The position numbers and the translations under genes were made by a program. Under the pieces are notes generated by a model. The model was not told the origin of the DNA, did not search any database, and worked only from the letters and a program-made list of their open reading frames with translations. From Mesorhizobium sp. M1D.F.Ca.ET.043.01.1.1 (GTDB lineage Bacteria > Pseudomonadota > Alphaproteobacteria > Rhizobiales > Rhizobiaceae): a stretch of 64,000 nucleotides of DNA. This document shows positions 35,971 to 44,550 of this stretch, piece after piece (within the stretch, counting starts at the first letter, position 1; each line of letters opens with the position of its first letter). The stretch covers positions 496,001 through 560,000 of the forward strand of contig NZ_CP034444.1 in NCBI RefSeq assembly GCF_003952385.1, given 5' to 3'.

Positions 35971-36281
35971 GGGCGAGCGCGTTATCGCTGCTCAGCTCGC
36001 TGGCGCTGGCGCTCATCGCTTCGCCGGCGCTCGCCGCCACGATCGAGGTGACGATCGACAAGCTGGTCTTCTCGCCGGCGAGCGTCGAAGCAAAGGTCGG
36101 CGACACGATCGAGTGGACGAACAAGGATGCGTTCGTCCACACCGCGACGGTGAAGGGTGGCTGGGAGGTGATGATCCCGCCGAAATCGAAGGGCAGGATC
36201 ACGCTCGGGCAAGCGCGAGCGGTCGACTATTTCTGCCGCTTTCACCCCAACATGAAGGGTCATGTGGAGGTCGCGCCCTGA
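35967..36281 (+). CDS. periplasmic cupredoxin (amicyanin/pseudoazurin-like)
   Basis: A 104-residue protein with a signal peptide (residues 1-23) and a blue-copper domain. Copper ligands are probably the His in AFVHTATV and the Cys, His and Met in YFCRFHPNMKG. It likely carries electrons in the periplasm. It is encoded in one operon with the DUF4142 protein under the predicted ECF promoter, which links it to an envelope or metal stress response. Confidence 0.92.
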   Translation: MRASALSLLSSLALALIASPALAATIEVTIDKLVFSPASVEAKVGDTIEWTNKDAFVHTATVKGGWEVMIPPKSKGRITLGQARAVDYFCRFHPNMKGHVEVAP

Positions 36282-36286
36282 CTTTC

Positions 36287-36314
36287 GAAGCCGGCGGCGC
36301 ACGCCACCGGCTTC
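36287..36314 (+). terminator. weak hairpin after the cupredoxin gene
   Basis: GAAGCCGG pairs with CCGGCTTC (36287-36314) with a GC-rich loop. There is no T-run, so it is only a possible terminator; the convergent methyltransferase gene ends 29 bases further on. Confidence 0.4.
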
Positions 36315-36342
36315 TCCGCGCTAATGCCAGGTGCGGCGTTCG

Positions 36343-37074
36343 CTATCTTTTCCGATAGATGCTGATGTGGCGCCAACTGCGGGCATCGAACGGTTCGCGG
36401 TTCCAGCCACCATATCGCTGCTCGAGCACCAGGCCGGCGCATCGCGCCATCAGGTCAAACTCGGGCGGGTGCGCCAGCCTGAGCCTGAGCGGAACCATGC
36501 GGACCATGTCGTTGCCGATATCGATATGCGACAGGTCCAGCACCTGACTGATCGGATCATACCGGCACGCGGTGATGTGGACCGATGCGGTTCCAGGGTG
36601 AGAGACTTCGACGAACCCGTTGTCGGCCTGCTTCGGCGCGGTGGGAATCCGGCATTCGAGCAGGAAAACGCCACCTTCATCGAGGTGCCGGGCCGCATTC
36701 TCGAAGCATTTGACCTGGCCATCCTGGGTAATCACGTTGCCGATGGAATTGAACACCAGATAGACTAGCCCGTACCGGCGACCCATATCAGCCGCGGTCA
36801 TGTCGCCATTGACGACGCCGACCTCCGATCCGCCCGGTTTGGCCCTCAGCACTTCGATCATGTCGGGCGAAAGTTCGATGCCATCGACGCGCAGGCCGGT
36901 CGCCGACAGCGGCAATGCAATTCGACCGGTGCCGATCGCAAGCTCCAGGCAATCCCGTCCGGCCGCGATCTGTTTCAGGAATTGAACCGTCTCCTCTTCA
37001 TCGCCGCGCAACTCGTCGTCGTAGCGCCTTGCGACGTCGCCGCGAAAGCTGTCTTCAGGCCTGAACCCTTCCAT
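36343..37074 (-). CDS. class I SAM-dependent methyltransferase
   Basis: A 243-residue methyltransferase. Motif I CLELAIGTGRIALPL at residues 40-54 binds SAM, followed by the acidic motif in VDGIELSPDMIEVLRAK and VNGDMTAADMGRRYGLVYLVFNS. The central IECR and C-terminal half are variable. The acceptor cannot be read. It sits between the cupredoxin operon and a broken hydratase gene with no operon partner. Confidence 0.9.
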   Translation of the reverse strand: MEGFRPEDSFRGDVARRYDDELRGDEEETVQFLKQIAAGRDCLELAIGTGRIALPLSATGLRVDGIELSPDMIEVLRAKPGGSEVGVVNGDMTAADMGRRYGLVYLVFNSIGNVITQDGQVKCFENAARHLDEGGVFLLECRIPTAPKQADNGFVEVSHPGTASVHITACRYDPISQVLDLSHIDIGNDMVRMVPLRLRLAHPPEFDLMARCAGLVLEQRYGGWNREPFDARSWRHISIYRKR

Positions 37075-37098
37075 ATCGTGTCCTCCAATCCCACGTAA

Positions 37099-37242
37099 CT
37101 AGGCTGCGCGACGCCCCAGGCAAGCGCCGTCAGGCATGCGGTCGATCAGGGCATAGGTCAAGGCGTTGAGTTTTTCGGAGCGGTTGAGGGTCAGCACCGC
37201 GACGCGGTCGCGGATCTCCCACGGCACAAGCTCGGTCATCAT
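37099..37242 (-). pseudogene. truncated enoyl-CoA hydratase/isomerase gene
   Basis: A 47-codon frame that begins MMTELVPWEIRDRVAVLTL and continues NRSEKLNALTYALIDRM, the unmistakable N terminus of a crotonase-family enzyme (LNRpeklNAL motif). After Met36 the similarity breaks and a stop follows. The oxyanion-hole and catalytic parts are gone. A good AAGGA lies before the ATG. It is divergent from a TetR gene, the usual layout of a TetR-regulated hydratase, so the target gene of that TetR has decayed. Confidence 0.8.
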
Positions 37243-37287
37243 CTATTCCTTTCCGGCGTGAACGGCCGCAAGGGATCAGCTTTCGGC

Positions 37288-37316
37288 TTGTCTGTATATT
37301 CACCAGTCGGTATACT
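37288..37316 (+). promoter_or_regulatory. TetR promoter with operator in its spacer
   Basis: TTGTCT (37288-37293), 17 bases, TATACT (37311-37316): a good sigma-70 promoter. The palindrome GTATA...TATAC (37294-37315) fills the spacer and overlaps the -10. The predicted transcription start (about 37323) coincides with the GTG start codon. Confidence 0.7.
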
Positions 37317-37322
37317 TGACGG

Positions 37323-37907
37323 GTGAACGAAAAGGTCAATCACACCAGGAAGCGCCTTGTCGACGCGGCGGCGAAGCTGTTCTATGCCGAAGGCATCGGC
37401 CGGGTCAGCGTCGATGCCGTGGCGGAGAAGGCGGGGCTTACCAAGCGCACGCTCTACTACCACTTCAAGAGCAAGGACGAGCTGATCACGGCCTATCTCG
37501 ACAGCCGCGACCAGCCGAACCTCAAGCAGATGGCCGACTGGTTCGAGGCTGCGGAAGGCGGCGCGGACAAAAAGGTCACGGCGATCTTCACCCATCTGGC
37601 GCGCGTGGCGCGGCACGTCAAATGGAAAGGCTGCGGCTTTCTGCGCACGGCTGCCGAACTCGCCGCGATGCCTGGACATCCGGCGGTCAAGGCCGGCTCG
37701 CGCCACAAGAGCAATTTCGAGAAATGGCTGGCGGGCGAGCTTTCAAGCCATGGCGTGCGCGAGCCGAAGATGCTGGCGCGCGAGATCGTGCTTCTGATGG
37801 ACGGCGCCTTTTCCAGCATGCTGATCCATCACGATCCCGACTACATCACCGCCGCCGGCCACGCCGCCGCGACGCTGGTGCGGGCGCGGATGGCAGCGCC
37901 GGCGTAG
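37323..37907 (+). CDS. TetR/AcrR-family repressor
   Basis: A 194-residue TetR-type protein. The HTH (residues about 8-55) shows LVDAAAKLFYAEGIGRVSVDAV and KAGLTKRTLYYHFKSK. The C-terminal ligand domain contains KWKGCGFLRTAAELA. The start GTG follows the -10 by only 6 bases, so the mRNA is probably leaderless. It faces the hydratase remnant and likely now represses only itself. Confidence 0.92.
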   Translation: MNEKVNHTRKRLVDAAAKLFYAEGIGRVSVDAVAEKAGLTKRTLYYHFKSKDELITAYLDSRDQPNLKQMADWFEAAEGGADKKVTAIFTHLARVARHVKWKGCGFLRTAAELAAMPGHPAVKAGSRHKSNFEKWLAGELSSHGVREPKMLAREIVLLMDGAFSSMLIHHDPDYITAAGHAAATLVRARMAAPA

Positions 37908-38078
37908 ACTTCGAACCGGCGGAGCGCGGCAGCGTCCCTCGCGCGCCAGATGCCATGTTGGAGGCTTGGCCGGGTTCGTCGCCAACGGGCAGCTCTGACG
38001 CCCTGGACCAAAAAACCTGGAAAGGATTAGGGCCAGTCCGCCTGACTTGGATGGTGCAATGCAGGAAGCGGATGGTCA

Positions 38079-38099
38079 TTATAAGGAGACCCTTTATAA
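38079..38099. promoter_or_regulatory. palindrome upstream of the hydroxylase operon
   Basis: TTATAAGGAGACCCTTTATAA: 21 bp with TTATAA arms, 8 of 10 pairs matching, 38 bases upstream of the medium-subunit start. It is a plausible operator. It does not match the GTATA/TATAC site of the TetR gene upstream, so that protein is not an obvious partner. Confidence 0.4.
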
Positions 38100-38136
38100 C
38101 GGTCGCCGAGATTTCCGACTTAGCCAAGGGGAGACG

Positions 38137-38997
38137 ATGCGCTACATACGTCCGCAATCAATGGAAGATGCCGTGGGCCTGCTGGCCGGCGCGGCCGGCC
38201 CGGCAGCCATTCTTGCCGGAGGCAGCGATCTCCTGGTCAGGATGAAGGGCGGCTTTGTCGAGCCCGAGCTGATTGTCGACATCAAGGCGATCGAGGGCCT
38301 AGGCGAAATCACGGAAACGGCCGACGGCTTCAGGATAGGTGCGGCAGTCCCCTGCGCCGTATTGGGCGAGAACGCGGCGCTGAAGAAGGCGTGGCCCGGC
38401 GTCGTCGAGGCGGCCAAGCTGATCGGCTCCAAGCAGGTGCAGGGACGCTGCACCATCGTCGGCAATCTCTGCAACGCCTCCCCCGCCGCCGACAGCGTGC
38501 CGGCGCTGGTGGCCGCCGGCGCCAAGGCGGTTGTCGCCGGGCCATCCGGCAAGCGCACCATTCCTGTCGAGAGCGTGCCGACCGGGCCTGGCCGGACCTC
38601 TTTGGCCAAGGGCGAGATCATCGAGGCGATCCTGCTCGACAAGCGCCCGCCGCATGCGGGCGATGCCTATCAGCGCTTCATCCCGCGCACCGAGATGGAC
38701 ATCGCCGTGGTGAGCGCCGGCGTGGACCTGACGCTCGATGACAAAGGCGTCGTCAAGGCGGCCCGCGTGGCGCTGGGCGCCGCCGCGCCCACGGTGCTGC
38801 TGGTCGAGGAAGCTGCCCAAGTCCTCATTGGCTCGAAGCTCGATGAAGGCACGCTTGAGCGGCTGGCAAAAATCTGCGCCGGCGCCTGCCGTCCCATCGA
38901 CGACAAGCGGGGTACCATCGAATTCAGACGGAAAGTCGCGGGCGTGCTGGCCAGACGGGTCGCAGCAATCGCTTATGAACGTGCAGGAGGCAAGTGA
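38137..38997 (+). CDS. molybdenum hydroxylase, FAD-binding medium subunit (CoxM-like)
   Basis: A 286-residue subunit of the xanthine oxidase family. The N-terminal FAD domain has AILAGGSDLLVRMKGG (residues 27-42), and GRCTIVGNLCNASPAADS is the second FAD-binding loop. It passes electrons from the iron-sulfur subunit to FAD. The ATG at 38137 has AAGGGGAG. It is the first gene of the operon; the next gene overlaps its stop. Confidence 0.93.
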   Translation: MRYIRPQSMEDAVGLLAGAAGPAAILAGGSDLLVRMKGGFVEPELIVDIKAIEGLGEITETADGFRIGAAVPCAVLGENAALKKAWPGVVEAAKLIGSKQVQGRCTIVGNLCNASPAADSVPALVAAGAKAVVAGPSGKRTIPVESVPTGPGRTSLAKGEIIEAILLDKRPPHAGDAYQRFIPRTEMDIAVVSAGVDLTLDDKGVVKAARVALGAAAPTVLLVEEAAQVLIGSKLDEGTLERLAKICAGACRPIDDKRGTIEFRRKVAGVLARRVAAIAYERAGGK

Positions 38998-39473
38998 TGG
39001 CCGGTGTAGCGGTTTCAACGACAATCAACGGCGATCACGTCGAGTATCTCTGCCAGCCTGACGAGACGCTGCTCGACGTGCTGCGCGACCGGCTGGGGCT
39101 GACCGGCGCCAAGGAAGGCTGCGGAACCGGCGACTGCGGCGCCTGCAGCGTCATCGTCGACGACCGGCTGGTGTGCTCCTGCCTGGTGCTGGGCGCGGAG
39201 GCCGAAGGCCGCCAGATCGAGACCATCGAGGGCATGGCGCATGGCGATCAATTGCATCCGCTGCAGCAGAAGTTCCTGGAGCATGCCGCCCTGCAATGCG
39301 GCATCTGCACGCCGGGCTTCCTGATCGCGGCCAAGGACCTTCTGGCGAAGAACCCCTCGCCCACCGAGGAGGAAATCCGCTTCGGGCTGGCCGGCAACCT
39401 CTGCCGCTGCACCGGCTACGACAAGATCGTGCGCGCCGTCCAGGACGCGGCAAACGTGATGAAGGGAGCCTGA
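38997..39473 (+). CDS. molybdenum hydroxylase, [2Fe-2S] small subunit (CoxS-like)
   Basis: A 158-residue iron-sulfur protein. The plant-ferredoxin-type cluster ligands are in [13 protein letters not shown] and a later Cys (LVCSCL), and the second cluster ligands are CGICTPGF and NLCRCTGY. The start ATG overlaps the stop of the medium subunit (TGATG), with AGGAGG before it. The length is normal for the family. Confidence 0.95.
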   Translation: MAGVAVSTTINGDHVEYLCQPDETLLDVLRDRLGLTGAKEGCGTGDCGACSVIVDDRLVCSCLVLGAEAEGRQIETIEGMAHGDQLHPLQQKFLEHAALQCGICTPGFLIAAKDLLAKNPSPTEEEIRFGLAGNLCRCTGYDKIVRAVQDAANVMKGA

Positions 39474-39474
39474 G

Positions 39475-41748
39475 ATGAATTTCGATCCGCGCTATTCCGG
39501 ACGCAATTTCTCTTCCGTCGGCACGCGCCCCATCCGCCCCGACGGCGTCGACAAGGTGACGGGCCGCGCGCGCTACGGCGCCGACTTCAACATGGCCGGA
39601 CAGCTGGTCGGGCGCGTTCTCAGAAGCCCGCATGCGCACGCCGTCATCAGGAAGATCGACACCTCGAAGGCTGAAAAGCTCGCCGGCGTGAAGGCGGTGA
39701 TCACCGCGGCCGACCTGCCGGACCTGACCGACGGCGATGCCGCGATGTTTGACATCCTCGACAACTGCATGGCGCGCACCAAGGCGCTCTATGACGGCCA
39801 CGCGGTGGCCGCGGTCGCGGCGATCGACGCCCGCACCGCCAGGCAGGCGCTGAAGCTGATTGAGGTCGACTACGAGGTGCTGCCGCATGTGACCGATGTC
39901 GACGAGGCGATGAAGCACTCGGCACCGCTGATCAACGACGCCATCTTCACCGAGGGCCTCGAGGAAAAGCCGGTCAAGCCCTCCAACGTCTGCAAGCGCA
40001 CGCAATACGGCCATGGCGACGTCCATCAGGGTTTCGCCCAGGCCGACATGATCATCGAGCGCTCCTTCAAGACCGAGCAGACGCACCAGGGCTATATCGA
40101 GCCGCATGCCTGCGTGGCCAGCGTCAACCCCGACGGCACGGCGGACCTGTGGGTCTGCACGCAAGGGCATTTCGTCTACCGCCAGCACTGCGCGCAACTG
40201 CTTGGGCTGGAAGCCTCGAAGCTGCGCGTCACCTCCTCCGAGATCGGCGGCGGTTTCGGCGGCAAGACCCATGTCTGGGCCGAACCCGTCGCGCTCGCGC
40301 TGTCGCGCAAGGCTGGACGGCCGGTGAAGCTGGTGATGACCCGCGACGAGGTGTTCCGTGCCTCCGGCCCGACCAGCGCCACATCGATCGACGTCAAGAT
40401 CGGCGCCAAAAAGGACGGCACCATCACCGCGGCGGAAGCGACGCTGCGCTATAGCTGCGGCCCCTATGCCGGCATGTGGGCCGAGATCGGCGCCATGACG
40501 GCCTTCGCCTGCTACAGACTGGAGAACGTCAAGACCGTCGGCTATGAGGTGCTGGTCAACCGGCCAAAGACCGCGGCCTATCGCGCGCCCTCCGCACCCA
40601 TGGCGGCCTTCGCGGTGGAAAGCGCGGTCGACGAGCTCGCCAAGGAGATCGGCATCGACCCGGTCGACTTCCGCATCAAGAACGCCGCTCAGGAAGGCAC
40701 GCGCGCTTCCTACGGCCCGGTCTACGGCCCGATCGGCATCGGCCCGACGCTGGAAGCGGTGAAGAACCATCCGCACATGAAGGCGCCGCTGGGCACGAAC
40801 CAGGGGCGCGGCATGGCCTGCGGCTTCTGGTTCAATTTCGGCGGCCAGACCTGCACCGATCTCAACATCGGCATGGACGGCTCGGTCTCTTTGGCCGTCG
40901 GCACGGTGGATGTGGGCGGGTCCCGCGCGTCGCTGTCGCTGGTGGCGGCGGAGGAGCTCGGCATCGACTATGCCCATGTCAAGGCGATCGTCGCCGACAC
41001 CTCTTCCCTCGGTTACAACGACATGACCGACGGCAGCCGCGGCACCTTCTCCTCCTCGATGGCCACCATCTCGGCCGCCCGCAACGCGATCAAGATCCTG
41101 CGCGAACGGGCCGCGCAGATGTGGGACATCTCGGTCGATGACGTTGTGTGGGAAAAGGGCCATGCGGTCGCCAAGGGCGAGAAGCACGGCAATCTCGGCA
41201 AACTGTCACTGAAGGAGATCGCGGCGCAGTCCGGCAAGACGGGCGGGCCGATCGCCGGCCACAGCGAGCTCGTCGCCGACGGCGCGGGCGTGTCCTTCGC
41301 CACCCATATCTGCGACATCGAGGTCGACCCCGAGACCGGCTCGACCAGGGTGATCCGCTACACGGTGGTGCAGGACGCCGGCAAGGCGGTGCACCCGACC
41401 TATGTCGAGGGCCAGTACCAGGGCGGTGCCGCGCAAGGCATCGGCTGGGCGCTCAACGAGGAGTATATCTATGGCAAGGACGGGCGGCTGCAGAACCCGG
41501 GCTTCCTCGACTACCGCATCCCGGTATGCTCCGACCTGCCGATGATCGACACGCAGATCCTCGAGATCCCCAACCCCAACCACCCCTACGGGGTGCGCGG
41601 CGTCGGCGAGACCTCGATCGTGCCGCCGCTGGCGGCGATCGCCAATGCGGTGTCGAACGCGGTCGGCGTGCGCATGAGCCACATCCCGATGTCGCCGCCG
41701 CGGATTCTCGCCGCGCTCGAGGCCGAACGGGAGAGGTTCTCGCGCTAA
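39475..41748 (+). CDS. molybdenum hydroxylase, molybdopterin-binding large subunit
   Basis: A 757-residue catalytic subunit with molybdopterin cytosine dinucleotide. Conserved parts are GRARYGADFNMAGQLVGRVLRSP at the start, GGGFGGKTHVWAE, and GVRGVGETSIVPPLAAIANA with the catalytic Glu near the end. The active-site loop reads AYRAPSAPMAAFAVE, neither the AYxCSFR of true CO dehydrogenase nor the AYRGAGR of common form II enzymes. The substrate is therefore open: probably an aromatic or heterocyclic compound. The next gene starts in its stop codon. Confidence 0.9.
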   Translation: MNFDPRYSGRNFSSVGTRPIRPDGVDKVTGRARYGADFNMAGQLVGRVLRSPHAHAVIRKIDTSKAEKLAGVKAVITAADLPDLTDGDAAMFDILDNCMARTKALYDGHAVAAVAAIDARTARQALKLIEVDYEVLPHVTDVDEAMKHSAPLINDAIFTEGLEEKPVKPSNVCKRTQYGHGDVHQGFAQADMIIERSFKTEQTHQGYIEPHACVASVNPDGTADLWVCTQGHFVYRQHCAQLLGLEASKLRVTSSEIGGGFGGKTHVWAEPVALALSRKAGRPVKLVMTRDEVFRASGPTSATSIDVKIGAKKDGTITAAEATLRYSCGPYAGMWAEIGAMTAFACYRLENVKTVGYEVLVNRPKTAAYRAPSAPMAAFAVESAVDELAKEIGIDPVDFRIKNAAQEGTRASYGPVYGPIGIGPTLEAVKNHPHMKAPLGTNQGRGMACGFWFNFGGQTCTDLNIGMDGSVSLAVGTVDVGGSRASLSLVAAEELGIDYAHVKAIVADTSSLGYNDMTDGSRGTFSSSMATISAARNAIKILRERAAQMWDISVDDVVWEKGHAVAKGEKHGNLGKLSLKEIAAQSGKTGGPIAGHSELVADGAGVSFATHICDIEVDPETGSTRVIRYTVVQDAGKAVHPTYVEGQYQGGAAQGIGWALNEEYIYGKDGRLQNPGFLDYRIPVCSDLPMIDTQILEIPNPNHPYGVRGVGETSIVPPLAAIANAVSNAVGVRMSHIPMSPPRILAALEAERERFSR

Positions 41749-41993
41749 TGGTCGAAGTGACGCTCTGGGGTTCGCTCGGCGCTGCCGCCGGAGGCCAGAG
41801 CAAGCTCGACATCGAAGCCAAGGACATCAGGGAGCTGTTCCGGAAACTTTCGGAACAGTATCCCGCCTTCGAGCCCCTGATCGATCGCGGCATAGCGGTG
41901 GCGATCGACGGGACGATCTATAGGGATACGTGGTCGAAGAAGCTGCCGCCGGGGGCGGAGATTTTTCTGCTGCCGCGATTGGCGGGGGGATAG
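41748..41993 (+). CDS. MoaD/ThiS-family sulfur-carrier-like protein
   Basis: An 81-residue ubiquitin-like protein. It ends in the double glycine LPRLAGG needed for sulfur transfer in MoaD/ThiS proteins and keeps the beta-grasp pattern (VTLWGSLGAAAGG at the start, PPGAEIFLLPRLAGG at the end). Its ATG overlaps the stop of the large subunit (TAATG), so it belongs to the hydroxylase operon. It may supply sulfur for the cofactor of this enzyme, but that is inference. Confidence 0.8.
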   Translation: MVEVTLWGSLGAAAGGQSKLDIEAKDIRELFRKLSEQYPAFEPLIDRGIAVAIDGTIYRDTWSKKLPPGAEIFLLPRLAGG

Positions 41994-42109
41994 GCGGATC
42001 ACGATCTCCACATTCCAGAGCTGGCAGCCAAAGGCTCGGCCAGCGCTGGACTTGCTCGAAAAGCGCGATCGCGTCGCAGCGCGCGATCAAAGCTCCAGGG
42101 AACGGGTGG

Positions 42110-42544
42110 TCAGACGAGGCCGCGACGCCCGGTGATCTTCTCGACGTTGATGCGGAAGAAGAGGTGGGGCGGACGGGCCACGTTGTCCTCGGAGCGAGGT
42201 GTCTCGCTGCCGGGGTCCCACCAGTTGGAGCGCGCTTTCTGCAACAGCGCCCATGCCTTGTCGCGCTCACCCTGCCGGGGGCCGGCATCGGGGAGCTCTT
42301 CGTAGCGGCCGAAGGCGACGACGCTCCACCAATCGCGGGGGCTGCGAATCTCATCGACTTCGAAGCAGACCTGAGGGTGTCCCCGCATCGCCTCGACCTT
42401 GTGGCCGATGAGGGAGAAGCTGTAGATGTGGCCGTTCTCGTAGACGAAACTGACCGGCACGACATACGGCACCCCGTCGCTTACGCAACCAAGGCGCCCG
42501 ACCCTGCTTTCGGCCAGGTGCGACCTGCATTCCTGGGCGGTCAT
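42110..42544 (-). CDS. pyridoxamine 5'-phosphate oxidase-family protein
   Basis: A 144-residue PNPOx-like split-barrel protein. It starts TAQECRSHLAESRVGRLGCV, continues VPYVVPVSFVYENGHIYSFS and KVEAMRGHPQVCFEVDEI, the flavin/F420-binding core of the family (DUF/PNPOx_like). A GTG at 42559 is an alternative start. The conserved core is there but the cofactor is not certain. It follows the flavodoxin-like gene by 110 bases. Confidence 0.88.
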   Translation of the reverse strand: MTAQECRSHLAESRVGRLGCVSDGVPYVVPVSFVYENGHIYSFSLIGHKVEAMRGHPQVCFEVDEIRSPRDWWSVVAFGRYEELPDAGPRQGERDKAWALLQKARSNWWDPGSETPRSEDNVARPPHLFFRINVEKITGRRGLV

Positions 42545-42653
42545 TTCGCTGACGATCACGGGACGCCCCCTGCTGAGAGAGCGAGGCTCATTCTTTTGAT
42601 CTCCATTCCGCCAAAGTGCGAAGCGCACGCAGGCTCGGCCGGATGCCTCCCGT

Positions 42654-43181
42654 CTAGCCGATCGTTTCAAGGAACCGATCGGCGAAGCCGGCGAGCGCGT
42701 TCCAGTCGGTGAATTCGTGATCGCGCTCGATGTTCGGATCGCCGCTCTTCATGACTACGAATTTGACGAACTGCTCCTGAAAGTAATCGTATTTGGTGAA
42801 GCGCAGGGCGCCGCCGAGAAGCAGGATCATGCGGGGTTGCCACGCCGTGACGGAAACGAAGCGATCCACGTACTTTTGAGCGTCCGCCTCGTGACCCTCC
42901 AGCGCCGCCGACAGGCTGACGGAAATGAGGGCCGAGGGCTTGGTGCTCAGCTGGTCGTGATGCGCAAACACGAAGTTCGTGACGGCTTCCTGGTGGTGCT
43001 CCTGGTGGACCGATGCGGCGACGACGAAGGCATCGAAGTGTCCGAGCTTCAAATCGGGAGCGAGCGCCGCGCTATCCTGCAACTCGACCTGGTGCCCGCG
43101 CGCGCGAATTTGCGTTGCCGTCCGCTCGGCGACCTTCTTCGTCTGCCCTTCCGTCGATCCAAAAACAATCAGGACGTTCAC
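42654..43181 (-). CDS. flavodoxin-domain protein (HemG-like)
   Basis: A 175-residue flavodoxin-fold protein. The FMN phosphate loop is IVFGSTEGQTKKVAE (residues 5-19). FDAFVVAASVHQEHHQEAV and LISVSLSAALEGHE match the oxygen-independent protoporphyrinogen oxidase HemG and related menaquinone-dependent proteins. In Rhizobiales a haem role is not certain. It ends next to the PNPOx gene and is likely co-transcribed. Confidence 0.85.
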   Translation of the reverse strand: MNVLIVFGSTEGQTKKVAERTATQIRARGHQVELQDSAALAPDLKLGHFDAFVVAASVHQEHHQEAVTNFVFAHHDQLSTKPSALISVSLSAALEGHEADAQKYVDRFVSVTAWQPRMILLLGGALRFTKYDYFQEQFVKFVVMKSGDPNIERDHEFTDWNALAGFADRFLETIG

Positions 43182-43665
43182 GGTGCCCCTCCGACAGCGG
43201 ATGAGACAGTCATGGGGCGATCAATATGAGCCCGCCCGGCATGCCGGTACCTTGATGCAACGGCAATCGACAACATTATAGCTCACGGAACAGGCATCAC
43301 GAACCGATTTTCGCTGCGGCATGGAGGCTGGAGTAGTCAAGCAACGAAGACTGAACCGGCGGACTCTTTGCGCATCGCTGCATGGGGGCTGCGGGGCTAC
43401 CGTTTTTGCCTTGGCGCTTCCCGGTTTGTTCAAAAAGAAAGCGACAGCTTTCTCTCTGGAACTTGGACTCTGGATTCTGGCTTATGGATTATGGGGCTTA
43501 TCCCCTGCCTTAACCCGGGGGTTATCCAAAGCCGGGATTCCCCAGTTTTTCCAACGGCTTCTGCTTCGGCCCCGACAGCGCGTCGAGCCGCTGTTGAAGA
43601 TGCCCGTTGAGCACGTTCGCGCGGGTTAGATCCGGTGCTGGACGTCGCCTCCACCGAGTTTTTCC
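43182..43665. other. 484-base stretch without a clear gene
   Basis: The short open frames in it lack Shine-Dalgarno sequences and resemble no family. It contains a simple stretch of related units (GGAACTTGGACTCTGGATTC at 43460-43479) and a C-tract/G-tract pair (CTTAACCCGGGGGTTA). I see no transcription signal with confidence. Confidence 0.5.
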
Positions 43666-44277
43666 CTATAGGCCCGCCAGAGCCTGAGCAGCAAGGAGCC
43701 GAGCTACCAAGCGGTACTGCTCTACGAGGAAATCGTCATTGGTGAACCATTCGGCATAGGGTGCCATGCGAACGCCCTTCGCTTCGGCATCCTTGATTTG
43801 GCTGGCGCCGGCGAACATTAGCCGTTTGCCGTCCGACGAACGAACCATCTCAGCGCTGACGGTCATTGCGATCCCTCGGCCATCGCCAACTGGTACGCTC
43901 AATGCGTGGTAGACGTTGATCTTCAGCCTGGCGGAGGCGGTCGATGCCGCATCTGTCAGGCGATATCCCTTGCTAATGAGGTCTTCCTTCGCCTGACTCT
44001 CGATGAGCTCGCGGAGGTTGGTGCGCGTATCCACGATCTCTTGGAGACGAGAAGTTGCCTCTGCCACCGTGGCGGGCACGTTCCCGGAACTCGCATTTGC
44101 CTCACTTGAATTTGGCGCAAAGACAGTGGCTTTCGACAGCTGCACAGGCTCCACGTAGACGAAGCCCATGGAGGCCTTGCTCTGCGGGTCGATGGAGGAC
44201 GCGACGCAAGCGGTAAGAGCGACCGCGACAAGGGCAATAAGACTGCGGCGAAGCAATGGAATCTCCAAAATTTTCAA
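43666..44277 (-). CDS. putative lipoprotein, 203 aa
   Basis: The N terminus LIALVAVALTACVASSIDP ends in the lipobox LTAC (Cys24), so the protein is anchored in a membrane by lipid. The rest is a soluble alpha/beta domain: TVAEATSRLQEIVDTRTNL, then SKGYRLTDAASTASARLKINVYHA, and GRGIAMTVSAEMVRSSDGKRL. The pattern recalls DUF4410-like periplasmic proteins, but I am not sure. It stands alone. Confidence 0.75.
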   Translation of the reverse strand: MKILEIPLLRRSLIALVAVALTACVASSIDPQSKASMGFVYVEPVQLSKATVFAPNSSEANASSGNVPATVAEATSRLQEIVDTRTNLRELIESQAKEDLISKGYRLTDAASTASARLKINVYHALSVPVGDGRGIAMTVSAEMVRSSDGKRLMFAGASQIKDAEAKGVRMAPYAEWFTNDDFLVEQYRLVARLLAAQALAGL

Positions 44278-44550
44278 AGTCGATTCGCGATACTACTAAA
44301 CAGGTCATTCGGCCCATCGCGTGGGACACGTCAAGGAGCAATCATGATGCCTCTATCGCGCTCGTGCAGATACTCTTTGGATGGACATCCACATCCGACC
44401 ATTTCCTGAAGGCGATCGAGGAGCGAGTTCAGGAGCGTGTTGAACTAGCACTAGCCAAATGAGCTGATGTGGCCTCGGCGAGACCGCGCGCTGCTGGCCT
44501 GCCGGTGCGGGCCGACCGGCCCGTCGCGACTTCGTCAGATGCCGAGCGCT

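Noticed and set aside
39151..41187. Open frame of 678 codons opposite the hydroxylase large subunit
   Set aside because: The opposite strand holds a clear molybdenum hydroxylase subunit. The frame has the composition of an antisense shadow.
43321..43629. Possible gene of 102 codons in the 43.2-43.7 kb gap
   Set aside because: No Shine-Dalgarno sequence, mixed composition, and two different frames are open over the same bases.
44256..44462. 68-codon frame starting opposite the lipoprotein gene
   Set aside because: It overlaps the start of the lipoprotein gene on the other strand, and codon use does not fit the genome.
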